A stretch of DNA of 21,659 bases, from assembly GCA_040357565.1 (NCBI GenBank), contig JBDODJ010000191.1; one strand, written 5' to 3'. The notes under the pieces were generated by a model, which worked only from the letters and a program-made list of their open reading frames with translations, had not been told where the DNA came from and did no database searches. Origin of the DNA: Cercozoa sp. M6MM (taxonomy: Eukaryota; Endomyxa: Ascetosporea). Positions 1 to 9,276 of this stretch are shown piece after piece; the stretch's first letter is position 1, and each line of letters opens with the position of its first letter. The position numbers and the translations under genes are program-made.

Positions 1-430
1 GGGGGTCATAGGGGGTTAAAGGGGTCATAGGGAGTTAAAGGGGGTTAAAGGAGGTTAATGGGGTTAAATGGGGGTTGAAGGGGAGTGAAGGGGTTAAAGG
101 GGTTAAATGGGGGTTAAAGGGAGTGAAGGGTTAAATGGGGACTGAAGGGGTTAAATGGGGGGGTTGAAGGGTAAAAGAGCGATAAGAAAGGGCGTAAAAA
201 GAGCGGTAAGAAAGGGGTTAAAAGGGGGTTAAAAGGGGGGTATGGTAAGGTAAAAAGGGCAAGGTAGAAAGGGTAAGGTAGAAAGGGTAAGGTAGAAAGG
301 GTAAGGTNNNNNNNNNNAAGGTAGAAAGGGTAAGGTAGAAAGGGTAAGGTAGAAAGGGTAAGGTAAAAGGGCAAGGTGAAAAGGGCAAGGTGAAAAGGGC
401 AAGGTGAAAGGGCAAGTTAAAAGGGCAAGG
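1..430. repeat. Purine-rich degenerate minisatellite with assembly gap
   Basis: The plus strand is almost all G, A and T. It starts as a degenerate repeat of units like GGGGTTAAA and passes into units like AAGGTAGAAAGGGT. A run of 10 N at 308-317 shows the assembly broke inside the array. It lies just downstream of the last visible myosin exon on the minus strand, so on that coding strand it is a pyrimidine-rich intron that runs off the left edge. No credible coding exon is visible on either strand; the open frames here translate to monotonous Leu/Pro/Phe/Tyr/Thr. Confidence 0.9.
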
Positions 431-437
431 TGAAAAC

Positions 438-2480
438 CCGAATAGTGTCGCCGCACACGACGACACTCTTCTCGCAGAGAGCGCTGTAGAGAACGTCGCG
501 CGGCACGCGCAGCACCGACGCTGTCCGGCGCAGTGTCTCCTCGTTACTGACACTTGCACTCTCCTCGCCTATACACATAGTACATATGTACAGTACATAC
601 GCACAGTACAAATAGACAGCCGTACAAACGGACTGATGGACAGTACACATGGACATTACTTGTACGATACCCTCAAACTCAAGTTCGCCCAAGTGCAACA
701 CTGCGGCCAACACGCGCCAGATTTCGCTGTCGCTGCTCTTGCACTCTGTCTTGAAGGGGTAAGGGTTCAGAAAAGGTAAAGCCGGTTAAAGGGGTGGAAC
801 GGGGGGAGGGGGTAAGATGGGTAAAGACGCACCCGACTGCTGGCACAGCTTGGCCACGGCAGCGCGCACCGTCGCGAATTCTGCCGCATCGGCATCCTCG
901 CGTTCCAGATCGACTTTCTCCTGTCACAGGAGGTCAAGAGGGGCAAAGCAAATTAAGGGGGACAAAACAACAACACTACAGCTGCGATGCCCTTGTCAGT
1001 CGTGGCCAGGAGAAACGCAAAGTTCGAATGGTGCAAATGTAGCTCCTTGGCCTAGACACATGTCCAAACATCGCTACATGATTAATGAGACATGTTAAAC
1101 CAACAACAAGTGTACCAGAGCAGGAGCACACCGTCGTAGACCTGCGCAGAGTTGATGCAGAATGTGGAAATTCCGCTCTCCAACCGCGTGCCTGACGACT
1201 CGACTCTTTTCCAACAAGTACTGAATTATCCGCGCTCCAGACTGCTCGAAAACACAGTGAGGTGTAGTTGCACACACTCACACAGACTAAAACTCAAAAA
1301 AACGTACGATGCTTTTGGTCGAGCCGGTTCCGGTGAGATCGAGTGCGAGCCACTTGCCGAATCGACTGCTGTTGTCATTTCTTGTAGTCTTGGCATTGCC
1401 AAAGGCTTCCAGCACAGGTGACGTGGCCACTAGTCTTTCGCCGACGCCTCCTACGTCATAGTAAAGGCTCGAAATACGAGGCAAAGGCTAGGGAAGTAAA
1501 CTGTACCGCCGCCACATGTCTCGGACAGGAAGTGCAGCAGCGACTTTGTGCTCTCCGTCTTGCCGGCGCCACTCTCGCCCGAGATGATGACCGACTGGTC
1601 GTGCGCAGGTTCGCCCCAGCCACTTGCTAAATTAAGTGTCGCATTCATAGTCCCCTCTGGGGAGGTGGAGGGTTGGAAGTACCTCCACGCAAAGCAGCAG
1701 CGGCGATAGAATAAATATGAGGTGGCAGCTTCCACTGCAACGAACAATGCCAACAACACCACAAACAGAAAGCAGAAAAGGTACAATGTCTCCGTCGGCA
1801 CCTTGCGCTGCATGTGCGTACTTTGCGATCAAGTCAACGGCACACAGAGCGGGCTGTAGCAGACATAAGGAGATAAAGGAGTAGGAAACAGAGAAATACA
1901 GGAAGGCATACAATGACGCGGTAAGGATTCGTAGCCAGCAGCGTTGGTCCCACTCGTGAATAAATCTTGTCCTCACTACAAGTCAAGTCAGGTCATCTTA
2001 TGTCAATTCGGCTGAATTCAGTCAAGTCAAGTTGAACTGAATCAGAGGTCGATGCAGTTAGCTAGGATACCTGTATCTCTTGCGTAGTGCTCTCAAGACA
2101 GCGCCTGCTCCAAAGTCTCGCAACTGCCGCATTAGGACACCTCGTCGAGTCAGCAAACGATTCAACTGATCGAACAATTTACCAGCGAGAAGTCGCTCGG
2201 AATCACTTCGGGTAATGCAGCAGCCTCCAGCACGTCTTTCGACAAGCGCTGCACTGTGTCGCACACACTAGTTCGCGCCGCACCAGGTGTGCCGTCTTCT
2301 TCGCGCAGCGGCATCACTCGGACACTCACCGTGCCGTCCGAATGTCGCTGAGGGAAATAGGGAGTAAACTGCCTCATGACTGAGAAACTGCCAGTTCGCA
2401 AGGGATACCTCAAGCACGCGAGCACATGCCAGAGCGCGAGTCGATTGAAGTGGCACCCAAACGAGATCGGCATCGTGCAT
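438..2480 (-). CDS. Myosin heavy chain, N-terminal half of motor domain (partial, 13 exons)
   Basis: Actin-based motor ATPase; the 408 residues in the window cover the N-terminus and the first half of the motor head, and the rest lies beyond the left edge. Coding exons in order: 2480-2409, 2347-2183, 2123-2071, 1975-1918, 1853-1785, 1734-1683, 1626-1507, 1450-1308, 1241-1116, 1051-980, 920-833, 745-671, 568-438; all phases agree. Seen in the translation: an SH3-like start (VWVP, residues 8-11), [16 protein letters not shown] (about 101-116), LPPHIYSIA, the P-loop GESGAGKTE (173-181), switch [10 protein letters not shown] (221-229), the transducer [16 protein letters not shown] and [13 protein letters not shown]. 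Switch II, the converter, IQ motifs and tail are not in the window, so I cannot assign a myosin class. The start is the Met just before VWVP; an in-frame upstream stretch looks non-coding. The last donor (GTTTTC at 437) is weak. Nothing in the visible part looks broken. Confidence 0.95.
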
Positions 2481-3197
2481 CTCTCGCGCCTGCCTCTGCG
2501 CCACTAAAGCCCACGCTACCGCAACCCTGCCCTTTACGGGGGGGAAAGCACTCAATCGTGCAGTACCCCGATGCGAAGCAGACGCAGAGTCCGGAAGCAC
2601 ACACAGATGGCACCTGCACACACCCTGTAGGTTAACCGATCTGCACTAAGAATCTGCACAACATTCCTTGATGGTCAAATGTGTCTCGTTGTTGGGCCGA
2701 TTTCTTGGGGCTGCTTGAGAAGGAATCATGAGATCAGCGAACTTGTGGATCGGAGCAGCTTTCAGAGCTTGATCAGGCTAATTTTCCATCTTAGAAGATG
2801 CTATCCCTGCCAATGTTAGTACTTTTTCAACAACCATCAATAATCAGCAATTCATCTCTTGAGAGAATTTTTGCACGGAAAGAAAGGCTCGTGCTTTGTG
2901 AGTAGCAGCAACGGCGTGTGTGCATTAGAGACAACTTATAAACGTTCTCGGTATTGAGAAATCTTGTGGGTTTGCTGCGATCGTTTTTTGTTTTTCGGTT
3001 GGGACGAATTTGTGCTCTTGGGACTCGGCCGTTCGCTCCTGAACTTCCGAAGCGAAACTCCCTCGGGGAAACCCCTCGCTGCGCTTTGTTGGAAATTTAA
3101 TCTGTCGCATTGAGTTAACGTATTTGTATCAGAAAAGTCCCCTCCCTGTCATCTCGACAGATTGTCTAAAGAGTAGCCACTCAGTTTTCGTGCAGTC
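2481..3197. other. Intergenic region between divergent myosin and VAMP genes
   Basis: About 717 bases separate two divergently transcribed starts, so it should hold both promoters and 5' UTRs. Base composition is mixed and more AT-rich than the coding parts. I see no exon with convincing protein similarity, no clear TATA box at a useful distance and no RNA gene. A minus-strand open frame of 61 codons at 2925-3110 has no recognisable content. Confidence 0.6.
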
Positions 3198-3664
3198 ATG
3201 GTAAAACCCAGTTTGCACGCATGCCGCGTTGTTTTGACGTTGTTTTTGGTTTGGCAGTCGCACTACGATAACGATCCGCGAGCGCAACGCACGCGCGACA
3301 TCGAGGCCGACATTGACCATGTAGCGGACACTGTGTGTCTTGCAGCTTGCCAGGCGATGTTTCTTGGGGCAGGTGAAGGGCCGCATGGTGGAGAACATTG
3401 ACTTGGCCATGCAACGCGGCGAGCAACTCGAAGTTCTCGAGGCCAAGTCGCAGACACTCGAAAACGACGCCGATCAGTACCGCAAGGGCTCGCGGCAAGT
3501 GCGTCGTACCTACTGCATCCGAAAATGGCGCAACATCTGCATTCTCGTCTTCCTGTTGGTGCCCTTTCTTTGCTTTTGGCTTGTCGTGATTTGTGGGATC
3601 ACTGTGTTGTGTTTCCGTTGTTTAGGCACTGTTGATTTTGATTCTCTACTTCATTCTGAAGTGA
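3198..3664 (+). CDS. R-SNARE, VAMP/synaptobrevin family
   Basis: Vesicle SNARE that pairs with Q-SNAREs to drive membrane fusion. Four coding exons (3198-3200, 3258-3320, 3373-3585, 3626-3664) give 105 residues, the size of short brevins and without a longin domain. The SNARE motif runs from about residue 10 to 75 and contains VKGRMVENIDLAMQRGEQLE, with the zero-layer Arg in QRGEQL, so it is an R-SNARE. A basic stretch (RRTYCIRKWRN) precedes one long C-terminal hydrophobic anchor ending FILK, a tail-anchored layout. The first coding exon is only the ATG, followed at once by GT; the next exon begins Ser-His-Tyr in phase. Without the third intron the frame would run into an unlike tail, while splicing to 3626 restores a typical anchor and stop. 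That donor could be at 3583 or 3586, a difference of one Val. I cannot tell VAMP2-like from VAMP4/8-like by eye. Confidence 0.92.
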
Positions 3665-4003
3665 CGAGCACGTCGTGCTTGAGCCCCAACCAGCCATTGC
3701 AACACGTCTGCTCAAGTAGCCGAGGCTCGGCGGGTTTTTAACAGCGCAGCGGGCCAGCTGTTCCCTTCTTTACCGTACCTATAATACTGTACACAACGCA
3801 GCTACCCAACCGTACTGCAACCGTACTGCAAACTTATAGCTGGGCGAGCGCTACGCGACAGTTCGCTTGCGCCACGCCATGCACCAGGCCAGAAGGCAAA
3901 CCGTGACAAAATGCTCGGCCAGTCCAGTGAAATGAAACGAAAACGGAAAGCCAGAGTGCGGATCAGACCAGCTGAGAATCCGAATGCCGTCAACTTGCAC
4001 AGA
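3665..4003. other. Convergent 3' region between VAMP and macro-domain genes
   Basis: Two genes end towards each other here. The 339 bases should contain both 3' UTRs. I see no coding exon, repeat or RNA gene. An imperfect direct repeat (CCGTACTGCAA type) lies near 3810-3830. Confidence 0.6.
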
Positions 4004-5898
4004 TCACATGATGAGACACGGCGGTTGGTCAATGTCGCTGGCGGCGTACTGGGACGAACGCGTCGCGTGCTGCACAGTGTGCACCTGAGCAGAGCGAGAG
4101 AGAAGTACAGCGCGGTGTTAGAGTACAGGGCAAACAAACACAAGTTATGAAAAAAATAGGTACTGGAGGCTCGGCAGGCGTGATGAGAGCTGCTCCCATC
4201 TTGCGTTTTCGTGCCTGCGCAGAGCAAGCAAATCCAGCAAACACCATTGTGAAAGCAAGGTGAAAGCAGCATACGAGAGAGCGCATGTGGTCCAGAGCAG
4301 CTGCTTTGTTTGTCTCCGAGTTTTCCGACATGCCGGCCAACGAGTCGTCTCTACGCCAACAACAACAAGATCGATCAACATCCAAAAAAGGAAAATCCAG
4401 CCCACGTCATGGCAGTCGAAACACTATGACCGACCGTCTTGCGCGAGAACATGACGAGCTCGCCTGTCGCACAGATACAAAACTGAATGGCACTGAATGA
4501 CAGTGGCTGAGTACCTGAGCAGTCGCCAGTATGCTCAGGCAGCGACAAGTTGGCACACAACTCTTCAGCCGCACTTCGCGGAAAGTACAGCGGCAGGATC
4601 TGCTTGTAGACGCGCTCGTCGCGAGAGGCGTCGACGCAGAGAACGACGCGACCCAGTTTGCGGCCGTGCTGTTCCAGGAACCGACGCAACGCTCGGCACA
4701 CTGTGCAACGTGTAGTTCAACTGCGACGCCCACACAAGTGGAACAGAGCAAACGCACCGACATGCACAGCCGCGCTGAACGGGTATCCTCTGTCTTCTGT
4801 GTGAAGAACCGGAATCGCTACGTCGTGAATGCGCTTCTCCACACAGAGTTCTAGCACCTAAATCGAGAAACGCAAGAATCAACGCTTTGCCAGCACTCAG
4901 GAGTCAAGCACAGAGGCTACGGATCGCATGCATGACTTGAGAGCATTCTGAGCAGCCGTGGCGTACTTCTCCGACCACCGAGGGCCGACTGTGTGGATCA
5001 CGTGCCTTTACCACAAACAATAACCTTGCGAAACGTGTCAGTATGGAAGAGAGGCCAAGTACGAAGCATGCAGGTCAAAGCCTGGCGCGATGCCTGCACA
5101 ACCGGTTCGTGTCGCTTCCTGCACCCGACAATTATTGAAACAAAAACCTGCGACAAGTTAAACCACCTGGTTCGCGTAGAATTCGGTCAGCGAAGGTCCC
5201 GCACGGTCCAGAATTCGGCCAGAAACGCCAAGCTGAAAGCATGCAAAAAAATCACAGGTTTAGCAACAAGCAGCACTACCAAAAAAATGCGAGTCGCACC
5301 TTATTTCTCATACGGCTGTCGGTGGGATTCACAATCGCTTCGATCGCAAGCGATGTGATGTCGCCACGCCACAGCACAATACGCTTGTTCACGTCCTCGC
5401 GAAATGCTGTTTGAGGAAATGCCAAAAAATGAAAAACAGGAAAAAACGAAACTGCACGAAACGGAAAACGCACGAAAGCGCGACTCTGGCGTCGGCCAGT
5501 AGGACGCATCAACCACTTCAGTCGCACCATCAACCTGCAAAAAACACACACAGTTTGATTAAAAGGCAAAGCAAAACCAGTGAAAGTACCGTAGTGAATG
5601 CAGCTTTCAGGTCGCGCAGACGCACTCTGTGTTCTCTGTGTCGTTGTCGCGCTTCCTTCTGCTCGTTCAGGCCAGTCAACTCCTCTACAACAAGGTTGTT
5701 CATCGACAAAAATACAGGTTACCAGCGCATCCGATGCTTTCTGTAGGGTTTCCTCGTCGAAACTGGCGGCTTGGGTGTCCTACAGTACCACCAAAGCCAA
5801 GTCGCACTCGCGATCAGAAATAAAGATGTTAGATTGTTGAAAGAATCAAATACCGCCCATCTGGGCAAACGAGCAAACTGCACAGGCTCCATGACCAT
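4004..5898 (-). CDS. GDAP2-type macro-domain protein with N-terminal coiled coil and C-terminal CaaX box
   Basis: Predicted ADP-ribose-binding (macro) protein of 373 residues. Fourteen coding exons: 5898-5854, 5779-5723, 5682-5590, 5534-5474, 5406-5300, 5232-5167, 5118-5063, 5005-4921, 4857-4758, 4700-4515, 4463-4406, 4350-4275, 4214-4164, 4084-4004; the total is a multiple of three and all phases match. Residues about 20-62 are rich in Glu, Arg, Gln and Leu and look coiled-coil. The macro domain (about 87-270) shows RIVLWRGDIT, AIVNPTD, VIHTVGPRWS, EDRGYPFSAAVH, ALRRFLEQHG and LPLYFPRS, closest to the macro domain of GDAP2. Animal GDAP2 continues into a CRAL-TRIO domain; here about 100 low-complexity residues follow instead, ending QPPCLIM, a CaaX motif that predicts prenylation and membrane attachment. 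The start ATG (second Met two codons on) is the first in frame after the last in-frame upstream acceptor. The macro core is secure; the last three exons rest on splice phase only. Confidence 0.88.
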
Positions 5899-6083
5899 GC
5901 TTGGTGCCTCGAGGAACAACAGATGGGACTCACAGCTTTTGGCTCAAAAATACAGCGAATCCAAGTTGAGCCACAGCAGGTTTTAGGCAGTCTCGCGTCG
6001 AGCTGAGTGCGTGAATTGCGCATATTTGTTCAAGAAACGCATCGGGTGCACTCCGTGGCTGTTAATAGCGAAGTTACTCACAA
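5899..6083. promoter_or_regulatory. Short divergent promoter region (macro gene / glutaredoxin 3)
   Basis: Only 185 bases separate the two predicted start codons on opposite strands, so both promoters and 5' UTRs must share this segment or overlap the neighbour. A candidate 5' UTR donor (GTGAGT on the minus strand near 5926) suggests the macro gene may have a non-coding first exon here. No TATA box is obvious. Confidence 0.5.
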
Positions 6084-7249
6084 ATGGTCGAGGAATATTC
6101 GGGTGGTGATGTTGGTGCGTGATTCTCAATTGTACCATGAATATGCACCGTTCATGTTTCTCGCCATGGTTAGACGCGATTCTGAAGCTGCCTTCGGTTG
6201 TGCTGTTGTTCTGGACTGAGTGGCATGCGCCGAGCAAGGTAGAATATCTTTGCTTGAGTGTCAGTGAGCTCCAGTCTGTGGTATGTTTGTCTTGGTGCAG
6301 GCGCTGTTCCCGGTGTTTGACCAGCTGGCTAGTGACACGCCAAACACAAAGTTCTTCCGCGTGGAAGCTGGTACACCTGTCTCTGTTATTTGTTCGGGGA
6401 GAGAGAGAGATTATCCTGCCACAGAACAGTACGCCTCGCTGACGGCGCGTTTCCCGCAGATCTCGGCTGTGCCTGCTGCTGCCGGTAGTCTAGCTAGTCC
6501 CCTGAGCTTTTAAAGAGAGGGAAGATAGGGTTTCTATAAGTGTTATGTGTGTGTTACTGTAGTCCTGCGCAATGGCAAGTGCGTCGTCATGAGCGACGAT
6601 GTCGCGGCCGCCTCGCTCGTGCAGCTCGTGCAAAAGAACTGCGCCAACGCGATGTCTGCTGTGGTACTCCCCCTTCCCCCCTCTACCCCTGCTGACTAGA
6701 AGAAGTGATGTGTGCATGTGGACAGGACCCGCAACAGAAGCTGCAGGAGCGACTGGCCAAGTTGGTGGCCGCATCGCCCGTGATGCTCTTCATGAAGGTA
6801 TGCGGTGTATACTTAAGGATGTGCAGTCTTGATTAAAGAGGCGGTGCAGGGTACTCCAGACAGTCCGCGCTGTGGTTTCTCGCGTCAGATTGTCGCGATC
6901 CTCAAGGAGCACGGGGTAGCTGTTCCTATGTGTGTTTGCTGTATACACCTACCGAAAATCGATGTTGGTTCCTCTGCCTCAGGTCGTGTACGGTTCGTTC
7001 GACATTCTCAGCGACAACGAGGTGCGACAGGGTCTCAAGGAGTTCAGCAACTGGCCGACCTATCCGCAGCTTTACGTCAACGGCAAGTTGCTCGGCGGTC
7101 TCGAGTACCCTGCCTCTTGTACTATCTCTGGCTTTGCCGTTACTCCCTCCCCCCGGCAGTGTCATTCGCGAACTGGTCGAGGACGAGGAGTTCCTCGACA
7201 TGATTCCGCAGGTACTTCAATCTACCCGTCTGTGCAAGCTCACCTACAG

Positions 7250-7312
<63 letters not shown>

Positions 7313-7778
7313 TGCATGTGCGTGTGTTGTGACTACAGGAGAGCCGCAAGTCGTCGCTCAACAAGCGGCTGCAGCAACTCGTGTCGCAGCGTCGAGTCAT
7401 GCTGTTTATGAAGGTGCCCTGCACTATACTCGGTGTGCGTTTGTGCGTGTGTTTGTACCCTCTATCTTCTATGTGTACCTGTGCAACAGGGCTCGCCAGA
7501 CGAGCCCAGATGCGGTTTCTCGCGCCAGATGGTCGCGCTGCTGTCGCGTCACATTGATGTAGGATTGCTACCATTGCCATATGCATATATACATATATTT
7601 ATGTATATATATATAGTAATGTGTGGTTGATTGACTCAGTTCAAGAGCGGCGACGTCGGTACGTTCGACATCCTCAGCGACAATGACGTGCGACAAGGCC
7701 TCAAGGAGTTCAGCAAGTGGCCCACCTACCCGCAGCTCTACGTCGGCGGCAAGCTGCTCGGCGGTCTTGAGTACCTTG

Positions 7779-7829
<51 letters not shown>

Positions 7830-7928
7830 CCCTCCCTGTCCCTTGTGTACACCTGCTATTGTGCAATGCGATTCAGCGTGGCACGCGAGCTCGAGGAGGA
7901 CGAAGAACTCGCCGACATGCTTGGCTAA
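6084..7928 (+). CDS. GLRX3: Glutaredoxin 3 / PICOT, thioredoxin-like domain plus two CGFS glutaredoxin domains
   Basis: Multidomain monothiol glutaredoxin of 321 residues (human protein 335), a cytosolic and nuclear protein that binds bridging [2Fe-2S] clusters with BolA partners and works in iron-sulfur trafficking. Thirteen coding exons: 6084-6114, 6174-6238, 6301-6370, 6425-6484, 6563-6663, 6726-6797, 6850-6915, 6983-7104, 7160-7211, 7339-7413, 7490-7558, 7640-7770, 7877-7928. The N-terminal thioredoxin fold (1 to about 105) has [10 protein letters not shown], so the active-site cysteines are absent. Each glutaredoxin domain begins with a linker helix ending MLFMK, then RCGFS (CGFS at residues 141-144 and 246-249), then WPTYPQLYV and GGLD. 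The two glutaredoxin units share identical exon borders and phases and are close to 87 percent identical in the WPTYPQ exon. Donor of exon 5 may be 6660 or 6663. Introns carry long (TG)n and (TC)n runs. Confidence 0.97.
7253..7311. repeat. (TG)n microsatellite in a GLRX3 intron
   Basis: About 29 uninterrupted TG units inside the intron 7212-7338, followed by an imperfect TG-rich stretch that reaches the acceptor. UG-rich tracts near 3' splice sites are known regulators of splicing in animals; here that is only a possibility. Confidence 0.95.
7780..7826. repeat. (TC)n microsatellite in a GLRX3 intron
   Basis: A near-perfect CT run in the last intron (7771-7876) of the glutaredoxin gene. It adds to the general pyrimidine richness of introns on the coding strand in this window. 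Confidence 0.95.
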
Positions 7929-8297
7929 ACCTGCCGGTTTCGTACGGTCGTGCGCGTCGACAAACGTTTTTTACGGCTACGGCTACAACGTAAACTAAAA
8001 AATCATATAGTTCGAATTCATGCCAAAGAAGTTGAAGTGTTTTGCTCAGGTTGAGAGCTGGTAACTTTACAATTGACTTGCTATCTTGAGCACGCAAGAG
8101 GGTTTATGTTTGTTGAATCCTTCGACCCGACCTTACTTTTCTTTAGTCGTTGTCTTCTATGTATGGTCGTTTAAGTTATTGTTCCTCCAACGTCGGTCTC
8201 AGATATGTTGTCATTCTGAATCACCTCCTGTTTTATTTTGCTCAACTGAAGATACCCTATCGGGTAGTAATTTAGCATTGAATATAACTGACGTGAG
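7929..8297. other. Convergent 3' region between GLRX3 and secreted-protein gene
   Basis: About 369 bases between two stop codons facing each other. AT-richer than the coding regions. I see no further exon with protein-like content and no RNA gene. Confidence 0.6.
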
Positions 8298-8781
8298 TTA
8301 CGACTGGACGCCGTAGACAAGGTCGACACCAGCAAGGCTTGCCGAGTTGATTTTGATGTCGACATCGACGTCCAAATCGCCACTGAGCTGCTTGGATATC
8401 GGGCCGAGGCCGAGCACTGTGAGTTTATGTGGATGGGTAGGATGGGTGCTATACTACAGAGCGCCAATAACTGAATACCTTGCTCCAAAGCTGAAACGTC
8501 ATCGGAGATCTCGAGCACATTGGTAACCATCCGAGTTATTCCTCCAATTGCCCGCTCGCTCAGTCCTAGCACACACCCTACAGTGTTGATGTCGAGACAT
8601 GAGCGCATCTGGTACCTTGCACGCGCTGCTGCAGGTCGGTTTGAATGTCTTGAATAAGCATGACTTTCTTTATCTGTTTCTCTGTGAGCTCCAAGTCGTT
8701 CAGCTCCTGCAGCGTCTTCTCGTCAGGCTTGAATGCTGCTGCTGAGGAAATGAACAGTGCGGAAACGATGGCCTGAAGCAT
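8298..8781 (-). CDS. Small secreted, mostly helical protein of unknown family
   Basis: Three coding exons (8781-8616, 8577-8479, 8416-8298) give 127 residues in one closed frame. The first 16 residues, MLQAIVSALFISSAAA, are a good signal peptide with cleavage expected just before FKPDE. The mature chain opens with a charged helical stretch (LQELNDLELTEKQIKK, then LIQDIQTDLQQRV), continues through an amphipathic stretch with the only cysteine (GCVLGLSERAIGG), and ends with an alternating Asp/Val segment (LDVDVDIKINSASLAGVDLV) that could be beta strand or an amphipathic surface. There is no transmembrane segment and no disulfide pair. I do not recognise the family; overall it recalls small secreted cytokine-like or hydrophobic-surface-binding proteins, but nothing is diagnostic. 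Both introns are short and phase 1. Confidence 0.8.
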
Positions 8782-9276
8782 TGACTGTTGCGAGTGAATT
8801 CAAGGAAGCGGGTCCAGGCAAGAGTCTTGCGACACGAAGTAAGAGTGGGTTGAAAACAAATGATTCTGTAAGGGAAACAGAATGCGAGGCGTTTCTTCCC
8901 TTTCGCATTGCAGAAACGCCGGAAACCCGAGCACTTGCGATCTAAAGCGTCGGTCTCACCAAACTCGCGTCAATGTCAACCAAAACGACACGACATGGGC
9001 TTCGCACCCACAAAGACTCACATCTCATCACATCACATCACATCACACCACATCACATCACTGGCACAACACTACCATTGGCCGGTGCCTCTTCCGCGAC
9101 ACCACCGCTCATTTCTGCGGCGCGTGCGCTCTGCTGCGCCGCTGTGATTCACAACCAACCAGATGTATAATTTACACTCGACCGCTGGTTTCTTCGCAGA
9201 CTGAACTGCTAACTAACTGACGAAATAGTCGTATAAACGCAACTCAACTAGCTTTAGCAAGAGAAAACGCAGAGTC
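8782..9276. other. Intergenic region with a short TCACA-type tandem array
   Basis: Upstream side of the secreted-protein gene and downstream side of RPA1, both on the minus strand. The only structured element is a run of about eight 5-base units of the TCACA type at about 9021-9061, with one or two imperfect units. Open frames here look random. No RNA gene is apparent. Confidence 0.6.

Noticed and set aside
4004-4350. A separate small G-protein gamma-like gene ending in a CaaX box
   Set aside because: The last exons could be read as a 62-residue protein beginning MSENSE and ending CLIM, the size of a G-gamma subunit. There is no G-gamma pattern (NPF, DPLL), and the exon has an in-phase acceptor joining it to the macro gene, so I kept one gene.
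5301-5549. Independent small open frames over the macro exons
   Set aside because: Each contains one true exon of the macro gene joined to intron sequence; the phases fit the spliced gene.
7140-7586. Frames of repeating Val/Cys or Thr/His
   Set aside because: They are translations of the (TG)n microsatellite in an intron; the same applies to the frames over 16504-16624 and 19229-19286.
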